From the NCBI RefSeq assembly GCF_000226115.1, contig NC_016459.1:4222501-4286500 (forward strand): a stretch of DNA of 64,000 bases. Reading direction: 5' to 3'. The stretch's first letter is position 1. The number at the start of each line of letters is the position of its first letter. The position numbers and the translations under genes were made by a program. The notes under the pieces are model-generated. The model made no database searches. It saw nothing but the letters and a program-made list of their open reading frames with translations, and was not told the origin of the DNA. Below are positions 10,209-21,365 of this stretch, one piece after another. The stretch is from Thermothielavioides terrestris NRRL 8126 (taxonomy: Eukaryota; Ascomycota; Sordariomycetes; Sordariales; Chaetomiaceae).

Positions 10209-13200
10209 ATGGCCTCGGTCACTTCGCTCGGGGTGCATCAGCCCATCGGTCTGCGACATGCAATTGAGGAAGGCATCCTGCCCCCAAACCCCCCAGCGTC
10301 CACGTATACCTGGGAGGTAACAGTCAGCAACGAAGACGGCTGCGAGCATGAAGACGAGTTGCTTACCACCGACAGCGCTGTCGTGTGGTCCCGAGGGGGG
10401 CTTTTCAGGAAGACTTTCCGGTTCGAGCTCGAGAAGGAATCCGTCACGCAGGCCCTCCTCGCCTACTTCCCAGCCGCTGCAGACGAGCCCGGAGCCGACC
10501 CGGCAGCCAATGGTCACGCCGACGATCGGGCCGAGAAGAAGAGGCCTGCGCTTTCGAGAGCCTTGGTCGTCTTCCTCAAGACGCGTGCGCACATCTACTT
10601 TCTCTCTGGCACAAGCCATGTCGTCCACATGCCCTTCGAGGTCGAGTCGGCATGCGCCGGACCCCGCGGCGTCATTATCCAGCGCAAGCCGCGAGTTGAT
10701 GGCACGTCTGTCGCATTGAAACTGCCGAAAGTGCCCCCTGCCTCGTTTGTCTCGTCGCAACCACTTTCCGCCCCCCAACGCAACCGCGATCGGAGCTTCA
10801 CCGAGTTCTCGACCGAAGGCTTGGGGAACCTCAGAGTTCTCCCGCTAAGAACGAGCTTGACTTTGGAGAATATGTGGCAGCAACCCATCGAGACGCCGGA
10901 CAGCCATTGGCCTCGTCTCGTCTGCCTGACAGATCCTTTGCTTGAGATTGGGTTGGTGGTGACTCATTCTGATACGCAAAAGGCCGGAAAAGTTCGAAAG
11001 GCTGCCACTGGGCCTCTGTTTTTAGCTCGATCCGAAGAGATCCTCCACATCGAGACTGTGAAGATCCCGAGCACATTCGAAGCGGGTTCAGCTGAGCTCA
11101 CCATTGCCGTCACGGTCAACCGGGAAGCAAGCACGTACACCATTTGGCAGCTTACCTACCTCGAGAACCAAGATCCGTTCTTCGGCTCTCAAACTAAGAA
11201 AAAGCCCAGGCCAACTCGTCGGCGGAGCTCCATGGCGCCAGGACTGGCAAGCGGCGCTGCCACTCCTGTTCACGCGTCAACGAGGGAGAGCTTCGGGGCA
11301 CCCCTGCCCGGCAAGAAGACGAGAAAAAGCGGCAAGGTCGACGAGAAGGACAATGCGCTCGAGAAGGCACTGAGCTCTCTTGACCCAGGAAAGGGCAATG
11401 ATGCTACGCGCCGTCAATCCCGACGAGTGAGCTCCCTCCTAGCCCGAGCTGACCTATCTGCGTCCCAAGACCGGGCAACGTTTGCCGAGCAATCCATGCA
11501 TGCCGGCCACGGGGGCAGGCGGGTAGACTCGCACGGCAGCCAGCGGCCGCGGCTGAGCAGCGGCTACGGCGGGCCGAGCTTTGGGGGACCGTTCAACTTC
11601 AATCGTAGTGTCAGCCAGCTCCCGGAGGCGCCGGTTGACGACCTCCTCGAAGAACTGCGTGCCGGGGGAGACTTTGAAGGATTCCACAATATGGGTCTAG
11701 ACGACCATGACTTCGACGGCCTCGCCCACGAGGTACTGCTCACCAAGATCCAAAGCGTCAGCATGGAGAACTCAAACGTGCGGTATTCGCTGTCCAGCAA
11801 GCCTGCCAGAACGCAGGCCAAAGTATTCATCCTCGCTGGACCTTCAACCGCGACGGACGACCACGGCCGTGCGCTGCTTTTGGTCGCCATTCAGGACCCG
11901 GTCGATAAAAGGTTACAACTCCTCACCCTTCACATCGAGATTCATGAAGACCAGACTCCGCCCAAAACCAATAAGAATGCGCCTCAGCATTGGAGCGCCA
12001 TCAACGTCATCGCCGGTGAACCTAGGAGGGTTCAGAGCGTTGTTGATTCATGCAAAATCTCTGATGGGAGCGAATCCATCCTGGTTCTCTCCGAAGACCA
12101 GACCGGCGAGAGAGCGCTCAGCTTGCAGTCGCCGTGGGGCAAAGTTGTAACCGTGTCCCCGCCCTTGCTGTTCGAGGATAACGTCAGCAGTCTCGAGTAT
12201 CGTGGCGGCCTCAAACCCGACGGAGCCGGCCTCGCATGGCCTGCTGCTGGTCTAGACATCTCCGGGACCCAAATTGACTCGCTCTGCCACCCCAGCTCCC
12301 GCGGGGTGGTGGACCTCCGGGACAGAGAGGGAAGATTCCATCGCATTAGAATCCAGCTGCAGCCCTCGTCCCCGCAGGTGCGCGCGGTCCTCGATGTGTG
12401 CCGGAGTGTTCTCCACGCCTCGTGTGCGGACAGGATGGTTGCTGGTTGGTGCCATGTCGTGCAGTGGCTCCGAGACGCAAGGCTTCGAGGACTGGAGCAG
12501 CCGATTGCCGATATGGAGTGGTCAGCCGTGACGGTTCTGCTCCTGGCCTGCTTCCTGGCTCTAGGGCACAATAGCGAAACTTCGTTGCGGACACTTGGCG
12601 CTGAGCCCGTGACAACAGCAACCGCGAAGAACAAGTGGGAACTAGTGCAGTTGCGGGAATCCCCCAACTCGTCTGCTTTGCCGCCATGGCTGCGAAGCAA
12701 GGCATGGCAATCGCTGGTCAGCGTTGCATCTGGCAACCCCGACACCTGGCCGTCAAATAACTTCATCACTTTCCACATACGCCTGGCAAAGAGATGGATT
12801 GCTTCTCTCGGGGGACTCGCCGCGTTTGGGTTTGAGGGATACCTCCCAACAGCATTGAACAGGATCGGCCACCCTCGAGAGGCGGCGGCTTCAAGCTTGC
12901 TCCTTGCGCTGCACCTGCTAGTCGAGGAGCAAAAGCTCAACATTCTGTCGCCAGAGGATGTATCTCCAGGTCTTAGCGACCTGAAAGCGATCCTCTGCCA
13001 ACTCTTCCGTTGGGTCGGATGGATGCGGTACGAGGCTACGTATGCGCTTGGCGGCCAGGCCGATCCAATAAATTCCCCTTCCCTGGGTAAGTGGATTCAG
13101 GTCTAGTTTTGTGGGTGAATGCTGATCTCGTTTCAGCCTCATTCGCCGGTGCAGGTCTCGCCGAGCCCGCATCGGACTACTGCGTCTTGACTTGGATACA

Positions 13201-16200
13201 GCGACACCTCGCAGGGAGCGGCGGATCTGAGTTCCCGACGTTGTCTAGCCTATATACGACGGCGACCGGCGATCCTCTGAGTGGGCGGTTGCGGCGGCAG
13301 CTATGGGCCAGTCTCACGCCTCGCACCGTGATGTTTGAGAAGTTCTTTTCCCGTCTCGGTCCGTCGACCAACCATTATGAAGCAGTAGTGGCCATGCACG
13401 AGTGTGGCTTCACCCCTCAGGTGCTCGAGTCTTTACCGGAAGCCGTTCTCACGCCTTTGCAAGACGCCATCTCGATTTGCCAGCCAAGCCCTCCACCATC
13501 GTGGCCGAAGGGTCTGCTTACGCTCGTCGGTCGCACGGACATGAGCGGCGTGCTGCAGCCGCATAAGACAGGGCGGGCCCTGGCTTCAGCGGTCAGCGTA
13601 AGTACCGCGAATGTCGGGATCCCCGGACTGCGGGCGACGACTAACCTCCTTCCAGGCACCTTCGCATGATGCCAAGTGGGATTTCCGCATGTTGAGCCAG
13701 CACCTCGACGGGTTCAACGACCATGTTGAGGAGACAGGCGCAGCAGAGCGCCAGGCTGTCGTGCGTTCCATCTTCAAAGAGGACAGGAGGCTGAATGAGG
13801 CCCAAGCGCTGCTTTCAACCGTCAAGAACCGCATCGTGCGGCTAGAACCCAAGCCGGAGTGGACGGAGGCCGAATACCTGGAGCGGCAAAAAGAGCTGGT
13901 CACGACGGTAGCCACCAGTACGTTGGCCATCCCTGCGGGGCGAGGCCTTTTGTACTTTGGTCTCCGGTACCCGCTCCTTACCCAGAAGTACCACATTGCC
14001 GGCTTCAACCTGACATGCCTCGTCAAACCCGTCAACAACATGGTGAGCGTTGACAAGAGCCAGTTCCCCGAGGAGAAGATGACCTGGGCGTTCTTCCACC
14101 AGGGAGTTGCTGGCGGGCTAGCCATATCGCCGCAGGCCAAGGGGATCGACACCTCATGGATCCTGTATAATAAACCGGGACAGGACCTGAGCAACCGCCA
14201 CGCCGGGTTTCTGTTGGCCCTCGGGCTGAATGGTCACCTCAAGTCGGTCGCTAAATGGGTGGCCTTTAAGTACCTGACGCCCAAGCATACCATGACCACC
14301 ATCGGCCTGCTTCTGGGCTTGGCAGCGTCTTACCTCGGCACCATGGACGCGCTCATGACCCGCCTCCTGTCCGTCCACGTCACTCGGATGTTGCCTCGAG
14401 GTGCGGCCGACCTCAACCTGTCGACGGCCACCCAGACCGCCGGGGTCATGGGCATCGGATTGCTTTACTGCAACAGCCAGCACCGCCGCATGAGTGAGAT
14501 CATGCTGTCCGAAATCGAACATGTCGGCGATGAAGAGGAGGAGGAAGAGTGCGTCCGCGACGAAAGTTATCGTCTCGCGGCGGGATTTGCCCTGGGTTTC
14601 ATCAACCTTGGCAAGGGGAACGACCTCAGGGGCTTGCGAGATATGCATCTGACTGAAAAGCTGCTCACCATGGCGACGGCCACCAAAAGAGTCGATCTTG
14701 TGCACGTTCTCGACTGGTCGGCAGCCGGCGCCGTGGTAGCGATAGCACTCATCTACATGAAGTCTGAGGACCACGTCGTGGCGCGCAAGATCGACGTACC
14801 GGATACGGTCTTGCAGTTCGATTACGTCCGACCAGATATTCTGCTCTTGCGGACGGTGGCGAAGAACCTTATCCTGTGGAACGAGGTCGACGCGACCTTT
14901 GAGTGGATCAGAGACGGCCTTCCGCCCGAGTACAGAACGCGGTTCCAGCTCACAAGTATCGCTTCACTGCAGAGCAAGGACCTTCCTTTCTTCTCTATCA
15001 CTGCCGGCCTCTGCTTCGCACTCGGCTTGCGATTCGCCGGATCCGCCAACGTGAGAGTCCGCGACTTGCTCATTCACTACCTGGACGAGTTCATGCGCAT
15101 TGTCCGGATCCCCGTGAGCAACTTCGACAGCGAACTGGCTCGAAGCAATGCGACCATGTGCATGAATCTGGTCGCGTTGTCTTGCGCCACGGTTATGGCT
15201 GGGACCGGGGATATCCCCGTGCTCCGACGGCTCCGTGCTCTTCACGGCAGAGACGATGCAAACACCACATACGGCAGCCACCTGGCCGCCCACCTTGCCA
15301 TCGGCGCGCTGTTCCTCGGCTGCGGGACCGCCACTTTCGGCACGAACGATCTCGCCATCGCCGCTCTGCTGCTTGCCTTCTACCCCTTGTTCCCGGCTAA
15401 CGTCCAGGACAACCGCTCGCATCTGCAAGCCTTCATACACTTCTGGGTCCTAGCAACCGAGTCCCGCTGTCTGGTCGCCAAGGACCTCGCGACCGGCCAG
15501 CCGCTCAACGTCCCCATCCTCGTCCACCTGAAGCCCGGCTGCGCATCGGCCGTCGCAGCGGCCTCGCAGACAGGCTCCGACCCGTCTGACCCCGAAGCCA
15601 TCACTCTCCGCCGGCAGACTCCCTGCCTCCTCCCGCCGCTTGATGATATCTCCCGGGTCGTCACCGACGCCCGCTCTCTGGGTTACTGGGACCTCACACT
15701 CGACTTTGCCCACTCGCCGCAGCTGGCCCACGACTTCCGCAAGAACCAGACGGTCTACCTCCGCCGCCGGCCCGCGCATGAGAGCACCTTCCCCGCAACG
15801 CTGCGCGCCCTCGGCGCCAACAACACCAACAACCTCGCCATCAACAGCGACGTGGGCGCGTCCGTGCTCGAGACTGGTGCGGCTGACCAACGCGCCACCG
15901 AGCCGCTGGAGTGGGTGTTCGGGACGGATGCGCTGCGGAACCTGACGCGCGCCGAGCGCGCCGTCGTGCTCGACCGGCTGGGGTCGGGCGACGGCAGCGT
16001 GGGCGAGGGCGAGGGCGCCAGCACGGCGGTCGATGCGCGGCTGGTGCTGCGCGCCGGCCTGGACGCGGCCTGCTGGTCGCGGGACCGGCTGCTCGGCCTG
16101 CGGCTGCTGTTCGAGTGGGCCGAGCGCAGGGGCGTGTTTGCCGGGGAAAGGGGCGGTCGGGTGGCGGCGGTGGAGGGTGGCGCTGCTGCTGCTTCTACTG

Positions 16201-16430
16201 CTACTGCTGCTAGCAGTAGAAGCAAGCGCGGGAAGAAGACCGGCGCCGCGGCGAAGGGCAAGAAAAAGGTTGCCGTGGGGCCTTCGCTCCAGGACCTGGG
16301 AGGCGAGTCAGAGATGGGGCCGCCGGCGGGCGATAGCGTGATGGAAGGGGCGGAGCCTTGCTGGTGGCTGCGGGACAGCGCGATTGAGGAGCTGAAGGGG
16401 AGGGTGTGGCTTGCTGGCCGCGAAGAGTGA
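10209..16430 (+). CDS. APC1: anaphase-promoting complex subunit 1 (BimE/APC1)
   Basis: Three exons, 10209-13086, 13137-13597 and 13656-16430, encode 2037 aa, close to the length known for fungal BimE. The N-terminal beta-propeller-like part is interrupted by a long Ser/Arg-rich disordered loop (about residues 330-480). From about residue 1263 come the proteasome/cyclosome (PC) repeats: GVAGGLAISPQAKGIDTSW, then GLLLGLAASYLGTMD, then AGVMGIGLLYCNSQHRRMSE and RLAAGFALGFINLGKG. Later Gly/Ala-rich helices at about 1560 and 1650 (LCFALGLRFAGS, AHLAIGALFLGCGTATFG) continue the toroid. A small-residue and Lys-rich insertion lies near 2000. APC1 is the scaffold that binds the platform subunits of the cyclosome, the ubiquitin ligase that triggers anaphase and mitotic exit in the nucleus. 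Confidence 0.93.
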
Positions 16431-17488
16431 GAGTCAGTGGTTGGGGCGTGTTGAGGTATCTGATACGGAAGACGTTCGCCAAATAGAGAGGTATAGCTTC
16501 TGACGCTCTGCAGCCCATGCGATATAGAATGATGTGTTTTGTTCATCCGCCAGTCCCTCGAATGACAGTTCTGCGGTCGTCATGTCCGATATCATTGTTG
16601 TCATTTTAGGTGTAACTCCTAGGTGGCTCACGACTTCTTTTTGAAGCGTTTGGCCAGGATCTCAGCCAGATACCAACTGCTGCCAGTGCTGGAAGTGTTC
16701 ATTATAAACTCTCTGGTGATCTCGTGAAGTAGCTTGTCAACCGCGTTATAACCACAATTCATAGTCAATTCGCTATATAAGGATTGTAATAATTCCACAT
16801 GTCGGAATCCACTGCGCGGCTTGCACAATATATAGTGCGAACTGGAGGCTCAACGGTCGTGTGCTCAAGTGTGGTGTTGATCTGTTTGAAGTTGAAGACC
16901 GTGGAAGAGGGCACCTACACAGTATCCGTAGAACGCTGGTATTGGGCACTATCAGGTCAGGGGCAAGTTGATAGCCTAAAGTTGGCTGTCCGTTATGGCC
17001 CGCACTGGAATAAGTTGAATAGTAGGTCTTCAAGATGAAGCTCCGTGACAGTGGTTACAGAGGTACGTTGAGTATATACACTGTAGGAGTGAAGCTCAGC
17101 TTCGCTTCCAGGCCATTTACCAGGCTTCTTCCCAGAGATTTTCGAGGAGCGATTTGCCGAAAGGCCCAAGTCGTGTGACTTAGCGCGGCTTGCACAGTGT
17201 CAATTTTGGCACATTGCTGGACTAGGAAGGGGGTGAGGGTGGGTAGGGGAAAGCTCGGCGAGCCATCACGCTGAGGCGGCGATGTATTCTGTGGCATAGA
17301 AAACAAATACCGACTTTATGGCATGTCCAAACTGACAGGCGCAATGCTAGTTGTTATCCGACGCCAGAAGCTGTGAACCATCCCACCACATGAACAATTC
17401 CCCGGATAATCCAAGCCCATACATCTTCAGTCTCCAGTCCTCCATCCCCGCGCATATGTACCTGATACAACAGCACCCAGAGCCGAGA
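16431..17488. other. intergenic between APC1 and a small hypothetical gene
   Basis: This is the 3' side of both neighbours (convergent). It is less GC-rich than the surrounding genes. A short motif, GCGCGGCTTGCACA, occurs at about 16815 and again at about 17182, which hints at an old duplication or repeat relic. No coherent gene was seen. Confidence 0.4.
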
Positions 17489-17880
17489 TCACTTCCTCTG
17501 CGTTGCCAGATGCACAGTCCGAGCTTCCCCCTTGTTATTGTAGGCCACGGCGGTAATGTGAGACCTTTTGTCGGAAGCGCTGTCATGGTCGCCTTCGCTA
17601 TAACGCAGGTGTACGTCAGAAAAGCGGACTGAAGGCCGCAGGAGTCGATAGTCAGGCAAAGGATTGCTGCTTACCGGGCGCAGACCTCGACTGTGTCCGG
17701 AGGAAGAACATGCTCGTTGGCCGGCACAGCTTTCTCCAAGTCAGGCTTCATTTTCTCAGCCAGCCAATCCGGTCTTCTCCAGTCATCGGTCTCGGTGGCG
17801 GCGGAAATACTGATGAGTCTCCCACTGGGAGTAACGACGGTCCCAAGGAGTCTCTTGACGAGGATCCTGTTGAATGACAT
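17489..17880 (-). CDS. small hypothetical protein, 104 aa
   Basis: Two exons, 17675-17880 and 17489-17597, flank a 77-bp intron with a strong GTAAGC donor, a CTGAC branch site about 20 bp from the TATAG acceptor, and preserved phase. The protein starts MSFNRILVKRLLGTVVTPSG, is basic and slightly amphipathic at the N terminus, and ends AYNNKGEARTVHLATQRK. The only ATG in frame at the right place is 17878-17880. The N-terminal 15 residues are rich in Arg, Leu and Val with no acidic residue, which could fit a mitochondrial targeting sequence, but this is weak. No known family was recognised. The coding call rests on the good splice signals, the frame and the codon use. Confidence 0.6.
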
Positions 17881-18570
17881 GGTGACACGGCGGCGAGTTG
17901 CAGATGGCGTTGCTAAGCGTCCAAAGGTACCGAAAGTAAGAAGAGGCTTTGTCTGAATGGTCCAGTCCAGCCAGCACGGAAGCTGGTGAGCAAGAGGGTT
18001 TTTATAGCCATGTTGTCTCTTCCTGGCCAGCTAATTCCCGTTCCCAGTTCGGCACAGAATTCATCAACGGATTGATTACTTGCGGCAGTGGTTTGATCTC
18101 AAGCGCGCGGGTGAGGAGGCCGTTGAGGGCGGCCTGCTGGGAGCGAGTGGGCAACTTCCTCGGTCACGAAGACGCGCGAACATGTTGTTCTGGGTCACTG
18201 AGGCGGTCATAAGGGGCACGCTTGTAAGCGCCGAGCAGGGCTGTGACAGTATCGGGTGCCGCCTGCCTGCCCCATACAGGAATGCGTGTTAGGAATGTGT
18301 CCTCGTGGGCGCGTGTGTGGAAGGTTGTAAGTTATTTTAAGAAAGCCTTCGAAGACACTAGGCATTGTCCAGGAACAGATGTTATTGCCAGCGCGGACAT
18401 GCGAGCTCTCATTGGTGCATCCATACACAACATGCTCAGCTTAGCACAAACAGCCCTCACAACAGCCTGATGGCCAGGCCATCCGTTATTTTCCCCCTGG
18501 CGAGTGGCCAACCATCAAGCAGTTAGCGCCGCCCGACGCAGGGGCCTGGGGCCATTTTCGGCTAATCTAG
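17881..18570. other. intergenic before the MITE pair
   Basis: It holds the presumed promoter of the 104-aa gene (CT-rich on its coding strand near 17990-18050). The rest shows no gene. The 10-bp CTAATCTAGG at 18562-18571 is the left flanking repeat of the first MITE. Confidence 0.4.
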
Positions 18571-18571
18571 G

Positions 18572-18949
18572 GGTGGACGTTAAAGAGGTCCCGCCAAGAC
18601 TAATTTCGGCCAATTGTCGGCTATGTTTTTACAACGTCAGTACCCCGCCAAGACCGCCAAGGCATTTGCTCTATCGCCAACGGTTAGTTCGCTAGGGGTA
18701 TAGGGGGTGGGGCATACCCCCGGTTGGTTAGGGTTTAGGTTAAGGTTAGGATACGGGTTAAGGTTAGGATATAGGTTAACTTCGTTTTCTTTTTTTTCGA
18801 TTTGGTTGAGTTTTTATAGAGTTGTTGCGACGAGTCTTTACAATTGTTCGTTGTTGATGTTGCTCGAAGTCGTCGCGACTAGCCGATTTGTAATTACTTG
18901 TATATAGCAGTCTCCGAAATTAGTCTTGGCGGGACCTCTTTAACAACGA
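18572..18949. mobile_element. MITE copy 1 (Mutator-like, non-autonomous)
   Basis: The ends form an inverted repeat: the left end reads GTTAAAGAGGTCCCGCCAAG from 18579, and its reverse complement stands at the right end, finishing at 18944. The inverted homology extends about 30 bp (to ACTAATTTCGG). The copy is flanked by the direct repeat CTAATCTAGG (18562-18571 and 18950-18959), a 9-10 bp target duplication as produced by Mutator-like transposases. The inside has no coding capacity. It carries a TTAGGG-like array (about 18725-18780), a poly-pyrimidine run and GTTGTTGCGACGAGTC. Confidence 0.8.
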
Positions 18950-19035
18950 CTAATCTAGGACCTTGTGTTGCCTAATCGTCGGCTAAACAGACTGAACACC
19001 CTAAGCAGATCTTTGTATTAGCGGCTATAAAACGG

Positions 19036-19425
19036 TAGACGTTAAAGAGGTCCCGCTAAGACTAATTTTAGCCAATTGTCGGCTATGTTTTTACAACGTT
19101 TTTATATAGGCCCGATCGCCAAGGCGTTTACTCTATCGCTAAGGGTTAGTTCGCTAGGGGTACAAGGGGCGGCGCTAGCCCCCCGCTAGTTAGGGTTTAG
19201 GTTAAGGTTAGGATATAGGTTATAGTTAGGATACGGGTTATCTTCGTTTTCTTTTTTTTTCGATTTGGTTGAGATTTTATACAGTTGTTACGACGAGTCT
19301 TTGCGATTGTTGTTGTTAATGTTGCTCGAAGTCGCCATAGCCTGCTCACCCCTTGGCGATTTGTAATTACTTGTACGCGGTAAAATCCGAAATTAGTCTT
19401 GGCGGGACCTCTTTAACGACGACCC
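19036..19425. mobile_element. MITE copy 2 (Mutator-like, non-autonomous)
   Basis: This is a second copy in the same orientation, starting 86 bp after copy 1. The left inverted repeat starts near 19036 (GTTAAAGAGG at 19041) and the right one ends near 19425 (CCTCTTTAAC ending at 19417). The flanking direct repeat is ATAAAACGG at 19027-19035 and 19426-19434. Internal sequence matches copy 1 closely over most of its length, including the telomere-like array near 19190-19230 and the TTTTTTTTTCGATTTGG tract. Different target duplications show two independent insertions. Confidence 0.8.
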
Positions 19426-19612
19426 ATAAAACGGGCCAGAGTTCCCCCTCCATCAAGCATTGGACCAGGTTGCTTTCGCGGATGTTCCTCATGTCCGCTC
19501 ACCCTTGACCATCCAAACAGGGGCTTGTTTGCAGTCGGGCTCGCACGGGCCTCCAACAGACGCCTCGAAATTCTCGCTTCACTTTCTCAATTCTCCTTTC
19601 TCCTCGCGAACC

Positions 19613-20871
19613 ATGCTGCATGCAACAGACGGTAATCCGAAAAGCGACGAAGTTCCGCCAGAGCCCTCTATGGCCTCCTTCTTCAAGGTCGGAACGGCCC
19701 TCAGAGGCCGGCTTTCGACATACTCCATCGTTAAGGAGCTTCATCGAGCCGCTGACGAAGGCGCCGTGTTTCTCGCGACGTGAGTGACTCTTGTTAGCAA
19801 TTATTGCTCATTCATCGCTAAGCGCCCGTCCAGAAACCAAAACAACGAGAAGTGCATTGTCAAGAGCATCAGGGGCCACTGGCGCTTACAGAATGAAGCC
19901 GACATTCTCAAGCAGTACCAGGCCCAATCGCCGTTTCTCCGCCCATTGCTGGATGAAATTGTCGAACCATCAGACCCGCCTTCAATTGTCCTGAAGCACC
20001 TTGATAGCGACCTCCTGACCGAGTCCAACCGGAAGAGACTGTCCCGTCCCGAGATCAAGCAGGTTGCCAAGTGCGTGCTCCAGGCTCTCCAGGTGCTACA
20101 CAAAGATGGGCTGGTCCATACAGGTAGGTAATCACGTGCTCGACTCCTGTTTCCAACTCTCGATGACAGGTAGAGCCCCAAAATCTCACAGGCATAACTG
20201 GAAACAGATGTCAAGCTGGACAACATCTTTGTCAACCACGGCCAAGATCAGCGGTTCAGCACGATACAGCTGGGCGACTGCGGAGGAGTAGTGTCCGAGG
20301 ATTCCGATTTCGCGAAAGAGGGCCACCTGATCGGCGCGGCTTTCACTCGGAGCCCAGAAGCCACGTTCCAGCTGCCATGGGGGACCGCTACGGATATCTG
20401 GTCCTTTGGCAACGCTGTAAGACGTGGATCATCCCCCGTGCCTAACCAACTACTGATTTCATATGGTTCTAGATTCTCAGTCTCATCTACGGCGGCGACT
20501 ACCACCTCTTCAACCCCGGCATTGAGGGACTTAAGCCCGGCGATGATGAATACGAACTGACCGTGCTCAAACGCATGTACAAGTTTTTTGGCCCCTTCCC
20601 GCAGTCATACGAAGACTTCCATGACCGCGGGACCATCACCATTATCAACTACATCAACAACATAGGCCCGCCTGAGAAGCCGTTTCACCGCGTGACCACA
20701 AAGGAAGTGTCCCCAGCAGACAACAAGTTCATACGGAGGATTATGAAATTGGATCCCCGTGACCGGCCGACGGCAGAGCAGCTGCTTGCGGATGAGTGGT
20801 TCACCGAGGAGTCCGAGGACACCAGGGTTCCGCTTCCAGAGAAACTGCAGGCTCAAAGCGAGGCTCGCTAG
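19613..20871 (+). CDS. atypical protein kinase-like protein (HTD, DCG motifs)
   Basis: Four exons, 19613-19779, 19834-20123, 20208-20416 and 20473-20871, give 354 aa. Lys66 in EKCIVKSI is the expected VAIK lysine. The catalytic loop is HTDVKLDN (151-158), with Thr in place of the usual Arg of HRD. The metal-binding motif is DCG (176-178), not DFG. RSPEA at 200-204 replaces APE, followed by TDIWSFG and the C-lobe MKLDPRDRPTAEQLLADEWF. The motifs needed for ATP binding and phosphotransfer are all present in altered form, so it may be active. This type is known as an expanded kinase-like family in filamentous fungi; substrates are unknown. The first ATG in frame with the exon was chosen. The Gly-rich loop is poorly conserved. 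It lies between the MITE pair and a retroelement relic. Confidence 0.8.
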
Positions 20872-21149
20872 TTGGGCAGCCATCTGTTGGTTTTCCAGGA
20901 GGCGGGTGTGTCTAGCCCGCCATCTCCGCTAGCGATCTTCGGGGAGATGCACTCTGGAAGAGGAGATCGCCGAGGCCACTGTCGCAAAGTTGGAGGAAGG
21001 AACCTCTTTGACAATTCGACGCTGAAGCGCGCAACAGTGGGCAGCTGGAGTTCCAGGTGGAACACTTGTTCCGAACAGGCACAATAATGGCATCGCATAT
21101 CTGAAAGCCCCGTCGCAAGTCACCAAAGAAGGACCCTTCCGACAGCAGG

Positions 21150-21365
21150 CACATCACCACTCATCTCAAGTTATTTCCATCAAACAAGATGTTCAAGAAG
21201 ACGAGTATTTCGAGGTCGAGGAGATTTTGGACTCGCGACGGCGAGCAAGGCGGATGGAGTAGTACCTAGTTAGTCAATGGGAAAGAACTCAGGCACACGT
21301 ACGACAGTTGGGAACCTGCTACGCATATCAAGAACTGGCTTGAGAAGCTGCAGCAGTTCCAGTAG
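21150..21365 (+). pseudogene. chromodomain relic of a Ty3/Gypsy chromovirus integrase
   Basis: Plus-strand translation gives EDEYFEVEEILDSRRRARRM, then a stop and YLV..QWE, and after a one-frame change TYDSWEPATHIKNWLEKLQQ ending at TAG 21363-21365. This is the chromodomain that ends chromoviral integrases (EVEEIL-DSR, aromatic-L-V-x-W, WEP, L-x-x-F). At least one in-frame stop and one frameshift are present. No reverse transcriptase or LTR was recognised nearby, so only the tail remains. Confidence 0.75.

Noticed and set aside
18707..18907. 66-codon frame inside MITE copy 1
   Set aside because: It includes the telomere-like array and is not preserved in copy 2.
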